Source of the DNA: Streptococcus equinus
GTDB taxonomy: Bacteria; Bacillota; Bacilli; Lactobacillales; Streptococcaceae
NCBI RefSeq assembly: GCF_900104225.1
Contig: NZ_FNJK01000002.1
Span: 372,001 to 436,000 of the forward strand
Direction: 5' to 3'
Length of the DNA: 64,000 nt
Part shown: positions 52,724-60,835 of the stretch, piece by piece
Numbering within the stretch: the stretch's first letter is position 1
Layout: every line of letters starts with the position of its first letter
Program-made: the position numbers and the translations under genes
The notes under the pieces: model-generated
The model's database searches: none
What the model was told of the DNA's origin: nothing
Seen by the model: only the letters and a program-made list of their open reading frames with translations

Positions 52724-54448
52724 ATGAAGTATTTAAGTCGTTATTTCAAAGGGTACCTAAAGGAGACAATCTTAGGTCCCCTTTTCAAGTTGTTTGAAGC
52801 ATCATTTGAATTATTAGTGCCAATTATTATTGCAAGAATTGTTGATACGATTATTCCAAGCAATAATAAGGTAAATCTTGTTTTGATGATTGGTCTTTTG
52901 TTCTTGTTTGCAATTGTTGGTGTTATTGTCGCCATCACGGCGCAGTATTTTTCTTCAAAAGCAGCCGTTGGCTATACGCGTCAATTGACATCGGATTTAT
53001 TTAAGAAAATCATGGGCTTGAGTAAGGAAGACCGTGATAAACTGACAACATCAAGTTTGGTTACGCGTTTAACCAGTGATACTTATCAAATCCAGACAGG
53101 AATTAACCAATTCTTACGTCTTTTCCTTCGCGCACCGATTATTGTTTTTGGTGCTATTATCATGGCTTTTAACATCAGTCCCAAAATGACCATCGACTTT
53201 TTGGTCATGGTTGCCATTTTATTTATGATTGTCTTTGCCATGTCACATCTGTTGAATCCAATCTATGCTAAGATTCGTCGTGCGACAGATAAGATTGTTA
53301 ACATGACACGTCAACAATTAGAAGGGGTTCGTGTTATTCGAGCTTTTGGTCAAGTTGATAAGGAAGAAAGAGAATTTGCTGCTGGGAACCAAGACTACAC
53401 TGATTTACAGTTAAAAGCAGGACGTCTTTCAAGTTTAGTCACACCATTAACATACCTTGTGGTTAATAGCACTTTGGTTCTTGTGATTTGGCAAGGAAAT
53501 CTTCAGATTAGTAATGATTTGCTTTCTCAAGGGATGTTAATTGCCTTGGTTAATTATCTTTTGCAAATTCTAACGGAATTGCTTAAGATGACCATGCTTG
53601 TGGCATCCTTGAACCAATCATTTATCAGTGCCAAACGTATCACTGAAGTTTTTGAAAAAGACTCTGAAGATTTATCAACTGAGTTGGAGCAAATGCAGTC
53701 TGAGTATGCTGTTTTGGTTAAAGACATGAGCTTTACTTATCCAACAGCAGCAGAGCCTTCACTATCTCACATTGATTTTCATTTAAATCCGGGTGATTTC
53801 TTAGGAATTATTGGTGGGACAGGTTCTGGGAAATCTACTTTGGTAGAATTGCTGACTCATCTCTATACACCTCAGGAAGGTAGCTTAGCTATTTTTCACA
53901 ATCATTTTTCTCCTAAAACGCTCGGACAATGGCGTTCTTGGGTCAATGTGGTGCCACAAAAAGCCGAGCTTTTCCAAGGAACTATCCGATCAAACTTGAT
54001 CTTAGGATTAAAAGGTGATGTCAGCGATGAAGACTTGTGGCGTGCCTTAGCTATTGCTCAAGCTAGTGATTTTGTTTCTGAAAAAGAAGGACAATTGGAT
54101 GCGCCAGTAGAAGCTTTTGGTCGCAATTTCTCTGGTGGTCAACGTCAACGTTTGACCATTGCGCGTGCTATTGTTCAAAAGGCACCGCTCCTCATTTTGG
54201 ATGATTCAACATCAGCACTTGACTATTTGACAGAATCAAAATTATTATCAGCCATTCATGAACAATTAAGTGATACGACATTGATTTTGATTTCACAACG
54301 TACCAATAGTTTGAAGGCTGCTGATAAGATTTTGCTTTTGGATAAGGGACATCAACTAGGATTTGCTAGTCACGATGAATTGCTTGCAACTAATGAGCTT
54401 TACCGAGACATCCATTACTCACAACACCAAAAAGGAAAGGAGGACTAG
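52724..54448 (+). CDS. Heterodimeric ABC exporter subunit with degenerate ATP site
   Basis: A 574-residue fused membrane/ATPase half-exporter with six N-terminal spans. Walker A GGTGSGKSTLVELL (about 370), signature FSGGQRQRLTI, but Walker B reads LLILDDSTSALD, with Asp where the catalytic Glu belongs, and the H loop reads LISQRTNSL, with Gln for His. This is the pattern of the non-catalytic-site subunit in heterodimers such as BmrC, LmrC and PatA-type exporters. It pairs with the next gene, 3 nt away. Confidence 0.92.
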   Translation: MKYLSRYFKGYLKETILGPLFKLFEASFELLVPIIIARIVDTIIPSNNKVNLVLMIGLLFLFAIVGVIVAITAQYFSSKAAVGYTRQLTSDLFKKIMGLSKEDRDKLTTSSLVTRLTSDTYQIQTGINQFLRLFLRAPIIVFGAIIMAFNISPKMTIDFLVMVAILFMIVFAMSHLLNPIYAKIRRATDKIVNMTRQQLEGVRVIRAFGQVDKEEREFAAGNQDYTDLQLKAGRLSSLVTPLTYLVVNSTLVLVIWQGNLQISNDLLSQGMLIALVNYLLQILTELLKMTMLVASLNQSFISAKRITEVFEKDSEDLSTELEQMQSEYAVLVKDMSFTYPTAAEPSLSHIDFHLNPGDFLGIIGGTGSGKSTLVELLTHLYTPQEGSLAIFHNHFSPKTLGQWRSWVNVVPQKAELFQGTIRSNLILGLKGDVSDEDLWRALAIAQASDFVSEKEGQLDAPVEAFGRNFSGGQRQRLTIARAIVQKAPLLILDDSTSALDYLTESKLLSAIHEQLSDTTLILISQRTNSLKAADKILLLDKGHQLGFASHDELLATNELYRDIHYSQHQKGKED

Positions 54449-54451
54449 AAG

Positions 54452-56188
54452 ATGAAAGCAAGAAAACAATCTGATACAAGTCGTCGTTTGTTTAAAGAAC
54501 TTCTTTCTCAAAAGGGACTTGTGATTGGAGCGACTCTTGGAACAATTGCCCAAGTTGCTCTAACGGTTTACCTTCCTGTCCTAATTGGTAATGCAGTTGA
54601 CGTGGTGTTATCACCAAAATCATTGACCTTGATTATCCCAATTATCACGAAAATGGCAATTGTCATTGGTCTAAATACTTTGGTTCAGTGGTTGAATCCA
54701 TTGATTTACAATCGTTTGACCTTTGGTTATATCTATGATCTTCGTCAAAGAGTTATGGCAAAATTGAACCAAATGCCGATTTCTTATTTGGATAAGAAAA
54801 GCTCTGGTGATTTGGTCAGTCGTGTCACAACTGACGCTGAGCAATTAAGTAATGGTCTCTTGATGGTCTTCAACCAATTTTTCATTGGGGTTTTGACAAT
54901 TATCATTACTATCATGACAATGGCTGACATTGATTTATTGATGCTTGGTTTGGTGCTTATTTTGACACCTTTATCTCTTTTCTTAGCACGCTTTATTGCT
55001 AATAAGAGCTATCATTTGTATCAAAAACAAACTAAATCTCGTGGTCGCCAAACACAGTACATTGAAGAGATGATTCGTCAAGAAAGTCTTTTGCATGTCT
55101 TTAATGCGCAAGAAGCAGCGATTGATACTTTCACAGAAATCAATGACACTTATGCAGATTATTCGCAAGGAGCCATTTTCTATTCATCAACGGTTAACCC
55201 ATCAACACGATTTATCAATAGTTTGATTTATGCCTTATTGGCAGGGGTAGGAGCGCTTCGCATTATGTCAGGTGCCTTTACCGTTGGTCAATTGACAACT
55301 TTCTTGAACTACGTTACCCAATACACCAAGCCGTTTAACGATATTTCATCAGTTTTGTCAGAATTGCAAGGAGCGATTGCTTGTGCTGAGCGCTTGTATG
55401 CCATTTTAGATGAAGAGTATGAACCACTTCCAGTTACTAAACAATTGGATGCTGATAAGATTCAAGGACAAATTGAATTTAAAGATGTGTCATTTGGTTA
55501 CACACCACAGAAAACTTTGATTAATCATTTGAATCTCTCAATCCCTGCCGCTTCAAAAGTTGCTATCGTTGGGCCGACTGGTGCTGGTAAATCAACTTTG
55601 ATTAATCTTTTGATGCGTTTCTACGAAGTTGATAAGGGTGCAATTTACCTTGATGGCGTGTCAATGGCTGATTACTCAGTTGAAGAGCTCCGCCAACAAA
55701 TCGGTATGGTTCTGCAAGAGACTTGGTTAAAAGTCGGAACAATTCATGATAACATCGCTTATGGTAATCCAGATGCTACTCGTGAAGAAGTGATTGCAGC
55801 AGCAAAAGCAGCCAACGCAGATTTCTTCATTCGTCAATTGCCAAATGGTTATGACACTTACTTGTCTGATGCGGGAGCGTCATTGTCACAAGGTCAACGT
55901 CAGTTATTGACCATTGCCCGTATCTTTGTCAAGTTACCAAAAATCTTGATTTTGGATGAAGCAACTTCGTCAATTGATACGCGTACTGAAATTCTTGTCC
56001 AAGAAGCCTTTGAAAAATTAATGAAGGGGCGTACAAGTTTCATCATCGCTCACCGTTTATCAACGATTCAATCAGTTGATTGTATTTTGGTAATGGTTGA
56101 TGGTGATATCGTAGAATACGGTACCCACGATGAATTAATGACAAAACAAGGTGTTTATTATCAAATGCAGACTGCACAAGCAGGATAA
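54452..56188 (+). CDS. Heterodimeric ABC exporter subunit with catalytic ATP site
   Basis: A 578-residue half-exporter with six spans and an intact ATPase: Walker A GPTGAGKSTLINLL, Walker B ILILDEATSSIDTRTE, H loop IIAHRLSTIQS. Its signature reads LSQGQRQLLTI, with Gln in place of the second residue of SGG, which faces the degenerate site of the partner. Together the two subunits give one active and one degenerate site. Probable drug or envelope-compound exporter. AGGAGG-like RBS (AAAGGAGGA) overlaps the end of the first gene. Confidence 0.92.
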   Translation: MKARKQSDTSRRLFKELLSQKGLVIGATLGTIAQVALTVYLPVLIGNAVDVVLSPKSLTLIIPIITKMAIVIGLNTLVQWLNPLIYNRLTFGYIYDLRQRVMAKLNQMPISYLDKKSSGDLVSRVTTDAEQLSNGLLMVFNQFFIGVLTIIITIMTMADIDLLMLGLVLILTPLSLFLARFIANKSYHLYQKQTKSRGRQTQYIEEMIRQESLLHVFNAQEAAIDTFTEINDTYADYSQGAIFYSSTVNPSTRFINSLIYALLAGVGALRIMSGAFTVGQLTTFLNYVTQYTKPFNDISSVLSELQGAIACAERLYAILDEEYEPLPVTKQLDADKIQGQIEFKDVSFGYTPQKTLINHLNLSIPAASKVAIVGPTGAGKSTLINLLMRFYEVDKGAIYLDGVSMADYSVEELRQQIGMVLQETWLKVGTIHDNIAYGNPDATREEVIAAAKAANADFFIRQLPNGYDTYLSDAGASLSQGQRQLLTIARIFVKLPKILILDEATSSIDTRTEILVQEAFEKLMKGRTSFIIAHRLSTIQSVDCILVMVDGDIVEYGTHDELMTKQGVYYQMQTAQAG

Positions 56189-56218
56189 TGTATTCAGTTT
56201 ACATAAATTTAGATATGT

Positions 56219-56256
56219 AAAAGAGACTAAGAAAATCTTTCTAGTCTCTTTTTTGT
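56219..56256. terminator. Terminator between the exporter and alpha-amylase genes
   Basis: AAGAGACTA (56221-56229) pairs with TAGTCTCTT (56242-56250) and a T run follows; both convergent genes can use it. Confidence 0.8.
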
Positions 56257-56261
56257 ATATA

Positions 56262-57719
56262 TTATCTTGCTAGTGGAATCCAAGCGCTGACAGATTTTTC
56301 AGCAACGAGAAAATCACCATAGCCTTCTTTATCAATTAAGACTTGTGCAGTTTGATTGTCTAGGGCGTCAGTGAACAGTTGGCCTGCCCATTTCTTCCCA
56401 ACAAACATTCGTTTTGACTGAGCTTTGCTATTACTAATCAAAACAGCTAGAGCACTAGGGTGTTCATCATCACCTAAGCAAGTCCATCCAATGCAGTTTA
56501 CTTGATCAAAATAATCAGTCTCTTGGCCGTAAACAGTTGTTTGTCGTAGCTCAAGCAATTTATCGATTTGATTTTGGAAACTTTCTTGAGCAAATTGTCC
56601 TGAAATGCCATAGTAGTCTCCATAGAAAACACAAGGCAGTCCAGTTTGACGAAGCAGAATCAAAGCATAAGCGGCTGGTTTAAACCATTCTTCGACAGTT
56701 GATTCCAAAGCTTGACCACGTTGAGTATCGTGATTATCAACGAAAGTAACAGCAGAATGGGGATGATTTTTAACTAAAGTCTGATTAAAAATGTGGCGTA
56801 AATCATAGTTCTCTTTAGCTTGACTTGCCTCGAAAAGATTTTGGTGAAGGCGAACATCAACCAAATCAAAGCGATAATCAGTGCTTTCAAGGTAGTCGTT
56901 GTTAGATTTTTCATCACCATTCCAAAATTCACCAAAAACGTAAAAATCATCGCCGTATTTGGCTTTCATATCGCGGATGAAATTGCCCATAAAGAAAGAA
57001 TCAATGTGCTTGATGGCATCCAAGCGAAAACCACTAACACCTGTTGTTTTAAGGAACCAGTCTGCCCAGTCATAAATATTTTGGATAACTTCTGGGTGTT
57101 TGAAATCAAGGTCGGCATACATAAGATAATCATAGTTGCCATTTTCACCATCAACCAAATCTTGATTAGCCCAGCCTTTGTTATCGCCTTGAATTTGGAA
57201 AATACCGCTTTTACCAGTTTTGACATCGTAATCAGTACCAGTGAAATGATACCAATGCCATTCAAAATCATTATAGGTGTGGTTACGACCGTCAAAAGTA
57301 AAATTAGTCCAACCTTCAATTTCAAAGGGTTGACTGATAACCTTTGTGCGATCATCTGGGGCAACTTCAACAACATTGAAAGTTTCAGTATGGTCAGCAG
57401 CCGCTTTGTGGTTTAAAATGACATCTGCTAAAGGCTTGATGCCATTATTTTTCAAGGCTGCAATAGCATCTAAGTATTCAGCTTTGGTTCCGTACTTAGT
57501 ACGAATGCTGCCTTTTTGGTTAAATTCACCTAAATCAAAAAGGTCGTAAACCCCATAGCCGACATCACCATCGTGTGTAGCTTTAAAAGCAGGTGGCATC
57601 CAAATTTTTGTGATACCTTTTTGAGCTAAAGAAGGAGCATCAGCTGCCAAACGTTTCCAATGCTTACCATCATTCGGTAAATACCATTCAAAGTATTGCA
57701 TCAAAGTTTCATTAATCAT
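56262..57719 (-). CDS. amyA: Cytoplasmic alpha-amylase, GH13 family
   Basis: A 485-residue glucan hydrolase without a signal peptide, so it acts on internal or imported maltodextrins. The GH13 motifs are intact: DVILNHKAAADH (I), GFRLDAIKHID with the nucleophile Asp (II), FGEFWNG with the acid/base Glu (III) and FVDNHDTQRG (IV). Length and motifs match the GH13_5 liquefying type. The start is the ATG at 57719 (GAGGT upstream), not the earlier TTG at 57734. A near-perfect cre palindrome overlaps the -35. Confidence 0.94.
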   Translation of the reverse strand: MINETLMQYFEWYLPNDGKHWKRLAADAPSLAQKGITKIWMPPAFKATHDGDVGYGVYDLFDLGEFNQKGSIRTKYGTKAEYLDAIAALKNNGIKPLADVILNHKAAADHTETFNVVEVAPDDRTKVISQPFEIEGWTNFTFDGRNHTYNDFEWHWYHFTGTDYDVKTGKSGIFQIQGDNKGWANQDLVDGENGNYDYLMYADLDFKHPEVIQNIYDWADWFLKTTGVSGFRLDAIKHIDSFFMGNFIRDMKAKYGDDFYVFGEFWNGDEKSNNDYLESTDYRFDLVDVRLHQNLFEASQAKENYDLRHIFNQTLVKNHPHSAVTFVDNHDTQRGQALESTVEEWFKPAAYALILLRQTGLPCVFYGDYYGISGQFAQESFQNQIDKLLELRQTTVYGQETDYFDQVNCIGWTCLGDDEHPSALAVLISNSKAQSKRMFVGKKWAGQLFTDALDNQTAQVLIDKEGYGDFLVAEKSVSAWIPLAR

Positions 57720-57751
57720 GATATCGTACCTCAAAGAGAAAGACTTTTTCT

Positions 57752-57791
57752 TTTATTTTAACAGAAACTTCAAATAATGCAAACGTTTGCG
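57752..57791 (-). promoter_or_regulatory. amyA promoter with cre palindrome
   Basis: GCAAACGTTTGC (57779-57790) is a perfect 12-bp palindrome at the heart of a CcpA site. On the minus strand TTGCAT, overlapping its end, is followed 16 nt later by TAAAAT near 57761-57756. CcpA bound here would cover the -35. Confidence 0.75.
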
Positions 57792-57805
57792 CTGTAAAAA
57801 ATCAA

Positions 57806-57831
57806 ATAAAAAAACTGAGAATTGTTCTCAG
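57806..57831 (-). terminator. Terminator of the second VTT gene
   Basis: CTGAGAA-TTG-TTCTCAG (57815-57831) with a TTTTTTT tail on the minus strand. Confidence 0.85.
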
Positions 57832-57834
57832 CAT

Positions 57835-58476
57835 TTAAATGGTGTGTATAATCCATTCACCACCATAAAAGAGCAGTAAAATGTGTCCAATGATGGAAAT
57901 TGGTTTACAGCAGACAATAATTTTAGAAAATGTTTTAAATGGCATATTACTAAGTGCTGCTAGCATAACCAATAAATCAGCAGGAGCAAAGGGCAAGAGC
58001 ATACAGATGGTGAAGACTACAGTAAAAGATTTATGTCTGGCAATTAGGTCTTCGTATTTTTTCAGGGTGCTTTCTTTGATAAAGAGAAGGCAGAAACGCT
58101 TTCCATACCAACGTGTCAGTAAAAACAAAATCATTGTCCCAATAATAATGCCGATACAGCTGGTTAAAACACCAACTACTGGGTGAAAAGTCATCACAGC
58201 AAGCATCATGGTTAAGCTAGCTGGAACAATTGGAACAACAACTTGCATCATCTGGAAAATTGTAAAGAAGATTGCTCCCCAGACTTTATCTTGTCCAATT
58301 AGTGCTTGGATTTTTTCCTGATTAGTCAGATAGCTGTGTTGGTATAGCCAAAAAATACAGGCACAGGATATGATAAAGACAAGTGCTGATAGGATATGAA
58401 TTAAGCGTTGAATTATTTTGTAATGTTGAAACAGAAGCGCCATCTCCAATCTTATTTCTTTATTTGCTGCTATCAT
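57835..58476 (-). CDS. VTT-domain (TVP38/DedA-like) membrane protein, paralogue
   Basis: About 213 residues, similar in plan to the protein at 5159-5785: shared blocks are an FQ.-.QVV.P..P stretch, IIIGTMILFLLTRWYGKRF, ICMLLPFAPADLLVMLAAL and KPISIIG. The glycines of PGGVTTVAG in the first copy are replaced by PASLTMMLAV here. Probable lipid-transport membrane protein; substrate unknown. The start is uncertain: no ribosome binding site precedes the first ATG, and the GGAG before a later ATG is too close. Confidence 0.75.
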   Translation of the reverse strand: MIAANKEIRLEMALLFQHYKIIQRLIHILSALVFIISCACIFWLYQHSYLTNQEKIQALIGQDKVWGAIFFTIFQMMQVVVPIVPASLTMMLAVMTFHPVVGVLTSCIGIIIGTMILFLLTRWYGKRFCLLFIKESTLKKYEDLIARHKSFTVVFTICMLLPFAPADLLVMLAALSNMPFKTFSKIIVCCKPISIIGHILLLFYGGEWIIHTI

Positions 58477-58570
58477 TGTAAAACTTTTTAGAGATAAGTC
58501 AACTTTTTAAAGAAATGTTTAAAAAATAAAAATAGGTCTTAAGACGGATGCAGCATAAAGTAGAAAAAAC

Positions 58571-58642
58571 TATAATATAAGTATCCTAAAAACTTTTCAT
58601 ATAACTCCGAAGCAAGTGGTTTTCCCGGCCGCTTGCTTTTTC
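58571..58642 (+). ncRNA. Possible small RNA or attenuated leader ending at terminator 1
   Basis: TATAAT at 58571-58576 could start a short RNA ended by the hairpin AAGCAAGTGG/CCGCTTGCTT (58610-58638) with a T run to 58641. No start codon with a ribosome binding site is present. It may be a free small RNA or the start of the aco leader. Confidence 0.35.
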
Positions 58643-58690
58643 TGGTTAGTTGAAAAAGTTATTATTTGTCTAAAAAATGATTAAATCCCT

Positions 58691-58717
58691 GGCGCCGCAA
58701 GCGTCTTTTTTATTTTT
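58691..58717 (+). terminator. Second tandem terminator upstream of acoA
   Basis: GGCGC (58691-58695) pairs with GCGTC (58701-58705) around CGCAA, followed by a 12-nt T-rich run. It lies 49 nt after the first terminator on the same strand, with no gene between. Confidence 0.6.
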
Positions 58718-58718
58718 A

Positions 58719-58732
58719 TTTAAACGCTTCCA
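58719..58732 (+). promoter_or_regulatory. cre-like site upstream of acoA
   Basis: TTTAAACGCTTCCA matches the cre consensus at 12 of 14 positions, 87 nt before the acoA start. A small AACGCTT/AAGCGGTT hairpin overlaps it. Confidence 0.4.
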
Positions 58733-58818
58733 AAAAAGCGGTTAAATTATTTGCGATTTGAGACATAATAGCTTATGATTAATGGACTAACTAAGAAAGA
58801 TATTTGGAGGACAATGGC

Positions 58819-59784
58819 ATGAATTTGTCTCAAGAACAATATATGGAAATGTATCTGAAGATGCAGCGTATTCGTGAATTTGATATGCGAATTAACAAAC
58901 TCGTACGACGAGGTTTCGTCCAAGGCATGACGCACTTTTCTGTTGGGGAAGAAGCGGCAAGTGTCGGGGCGATGGCTCATTTGACTTATGATGACATTAT
59001 CTTTTCAAATCACAGAGGCCATGGGCAGTGTATTGCTAAAGACATGGATTTGAATAAAATGATGGCTGAGTTAGCTGGAAAGGTTACTGGTGTTTCAAAA
59101 GGTCGCGGTGGCTCGATGCACTTAGCTGATTTTGAAAAAGGAAATTATGGGACTAATGGCATTGTCGGTGGTGGTTATGCTCTGGCTGTCGGCGCAGCCA
59201 TTACGCAAGATTATCAAAAAACGAATAATATTGTTGTGGCTTTTTCTGGTGATGGAGCGACAAATGAAGGCTCATTTCATGAATCGGTTAATCTAGCAGC
59301 GACTTGGAAACTTCCTGTTATTTTCTTCATTATTAATAATCGTTATGGCATTTCTATGAATATTAGGAAAGCAACAAATACGCCTCACCTCTACACAAGA
59401 GCGGAAGCTTATGGTATTCCAGGATTTTATTGCGAAGATGGTAATGATGTCTTAGCTGTATATGAAACCATGGACAAAGCAGTTGAGCATGTTCGTTCTG
59501 GTAATGGTCCAGCGATTGTTGAGGCCGAATCTTACCGTTGGTTTGGTCATTCAACTGCTGATGCTGGTAAATATCGTAGTAAAGAAGAGGTCGATGAGTG
59601 GAAGCAAAAAGACCCACTTGTTAAATTCCGTAAGTATTTAACTGAGAATCAGATTGTAAGTTCAGAAGAACTTGATGTTATTGATGCACAAGTGGTTAAA
59701 GAAATAGATGATGCTTATGAATTTGCGCAAAATAGTCCAGAACCAGATTTATCAGTTGCTTTAGAGGATGTCTGGGTAGATTAA
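58819..59784 (+). CDS. acoA: Pyruvate/acetoin dehydrogenase E1 component, alpha subunit
   Basis: A 321-residue thiamine-diphosphate enzyme subunit that decarboxylates pyruvate (or cleaves acetoin) and passes the acyl group to the E2 lipoyl arm. The ThDP motif GDG...N is in AFSGDGATNEGSFHESVNLA (about 150-169), and the phosphorylatable loop region RYGISMNIRKATN follows. The ATG at 58819 has GGAGG 8 nt upstream; an upstream TTG would overlap that site. It heads a four-gene operon. In streptococci this complex serves as pyruvate dehydrogenase. Confidence 0.93.
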   Translation: MNLSQEQYMEMYLKMQRIREFDMRINKLVRRGFVQGMTHFSVGEEAASVGAMAHLTYDDIIFSNHRGHGQCIAKDMDLNKMMAELAGKVTGVSKGRGGSMHLADFEKGNYGTNGIVGGGYALAVGAAITQDYQKTNNIVVAFSGDGATNEGSFHESVNLAATWKLPVIFFIINNRYGISMNIRKATNTPHLYTRAEAYGIPGFYCEDGNDVLAVYETMDKAVEHVRSGNGPAIVEAESYRWFGHSTADAGKYRSKEEVDEWKQKDPLVKFRKYLTENQIVSSEELDVIDAQVVKEIDDAYEFAQNSPEPDLSVALEDVWVD

Positions 59785-59817
59785 ATAGCTTTTCAATGAC
59801 AAAGAGGAGAGAAAATA

Positions 59818-60822
59818 ATGACTAAAACAAAACAAATGGCCTTGCGAGAAGCCATTAATCTTGCCATGACAGAAGAAATGCGAAAAGATGACAAGATTTT
59901 TCTCATGGGTGAGGATGTTGGGATTTATGGTGGTGATTTTGGAACATCTGTTGGTATGTTGGAGGAGTTTGGACCTGAACGCATCAAGGATACGCCGATT
60001 TCAGAAGCAGCTATTGCTGGGAGTGCTATTGGTGCAGCTATAACTGGCCTTCGTCCGATTGTTGACGTGACTTTTATGGATTTTATTACCATTGCTCTTG
60101 ATGCTATTGTTAATAATGGCGCTAAGAATAATTATATGTTTGGTGGTGGTTTGAAAACACCTGTGACTTTTCGAGTCGCGTCAGGTTCTGGAATTGGATC
60201 AGCAGCACAGCATTCGCAATCTCTAGAAGCATGGTTAACCCATATTCCAGGTATTAAAGTGGTAGCTCCTGGAAATGCTAACGATGCCAAAGGGCTTTTA
60301 AAATCAGCCATTCGTGATAACAACATCGTTATTTTCATGGAGCCTAAGGCGCTTTATGGTAAGAAAGAAGACGTTATCTTGGATTCTGATTTTTACCTGC
60401 CTTTAGGAAAAGGTGATATTAAGCGTGAAGGAAGTGATCTGACTATTGTCTCTTATGGTCGCATGTTAGAGCGTGTGCTTCAAGCAGCAGATGAAGTAGC
60501 GGCTGATGGGATTAGTGTCGAAGTGGTGGATCCTCGCACCTTAATACCTCTTGATAAGGACTTGATTATCAGTTCTGTTAAGAAGACTGGTAAGCTCATG
60601 TTAGTTAATGATGCTTATAAGACAGGTGGCTTTATTGGTGAAATTGCTGCGCAGGTAACCGAAAGCGAAGCCTTTGACTACCTTGATTATCCAATTGTTC
60701 GTTTGGCAAGTGAAGATGTTCCAGTCCCTTACGCCCGTGTTTTGGAGCAGGGCATTCTGCCAGACGTTGACAAGATTAAGGCAGCCATCTATAAAATGGC
60801 TCGCAACGGTCGTGATGCCTAA
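59818..60822 (+). CDS. acoB: Pyruvate/acetoin dehydrogenase E1 component, beta subunit
   Basis: A 334-residue transketolase-like subunit that completes the E1 alpha2-beta2 active site. Blocks: FLMGEDVGIYGGDFGTSVG (about 28-46), RIKDTPISEAAIAGSAIGAA and KVVAPGNANDAKGLLKSAI. It lies 33 nt after acoA with RBS GAGGAGAG. The stop is followed at once by the strong RBS of acoC. Confidence 0.94.
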   Translation: MTKTKQMALREAINLAMTEEMRKDDKIFLMGEDVGIYGGDFGTSVGMLEEFGPERIKDTPISEAAIAGSAIGAAITGLRPIVDVTFMDFITIALDAIVNNGAKNNYMFGGGLKTPVTFRVASGSGIGSAAQHSQSLEAWLTHIPGIKVVAPGNANDAKGLLKSAIRDNNIVIFMEPKALYGKKEDVILDSDFYLPLGKGDIKREGSDLTIVSYGRMLERVLQAADEVAADGISVEVVDPRTLIPLDKDLIISSVKKTGKLMLVNDAYKTGGFIGEIAAQVTESEAFDYLDYPIVRLASEDVPVPYARVLEQGILPDVDKIKAAIYKMARNGRDA

Positions 60823-60835
60823 GGAGGTGTTTTCT

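Noticed and set aside
52724..54448. First exporter subunit as a decaying pseudogene because of altered catalytic residues
   Set aside because: The frame is intact and the changes match the normal asymmetry of heterodimeric ABC exporters.
56820..57416. 198-codon frame antisense to amyA
   Set aside because: Opposite an intact GH13 gene with all motifs; shadow frame.
58503..58526. CiaR-type direct repeat (TTTAAA pair) driving a csRNA
   Set aside because: Spacing is off by one and the repeat lies about 45 nt from the TATAAT box, too far for known CiaR promoters.
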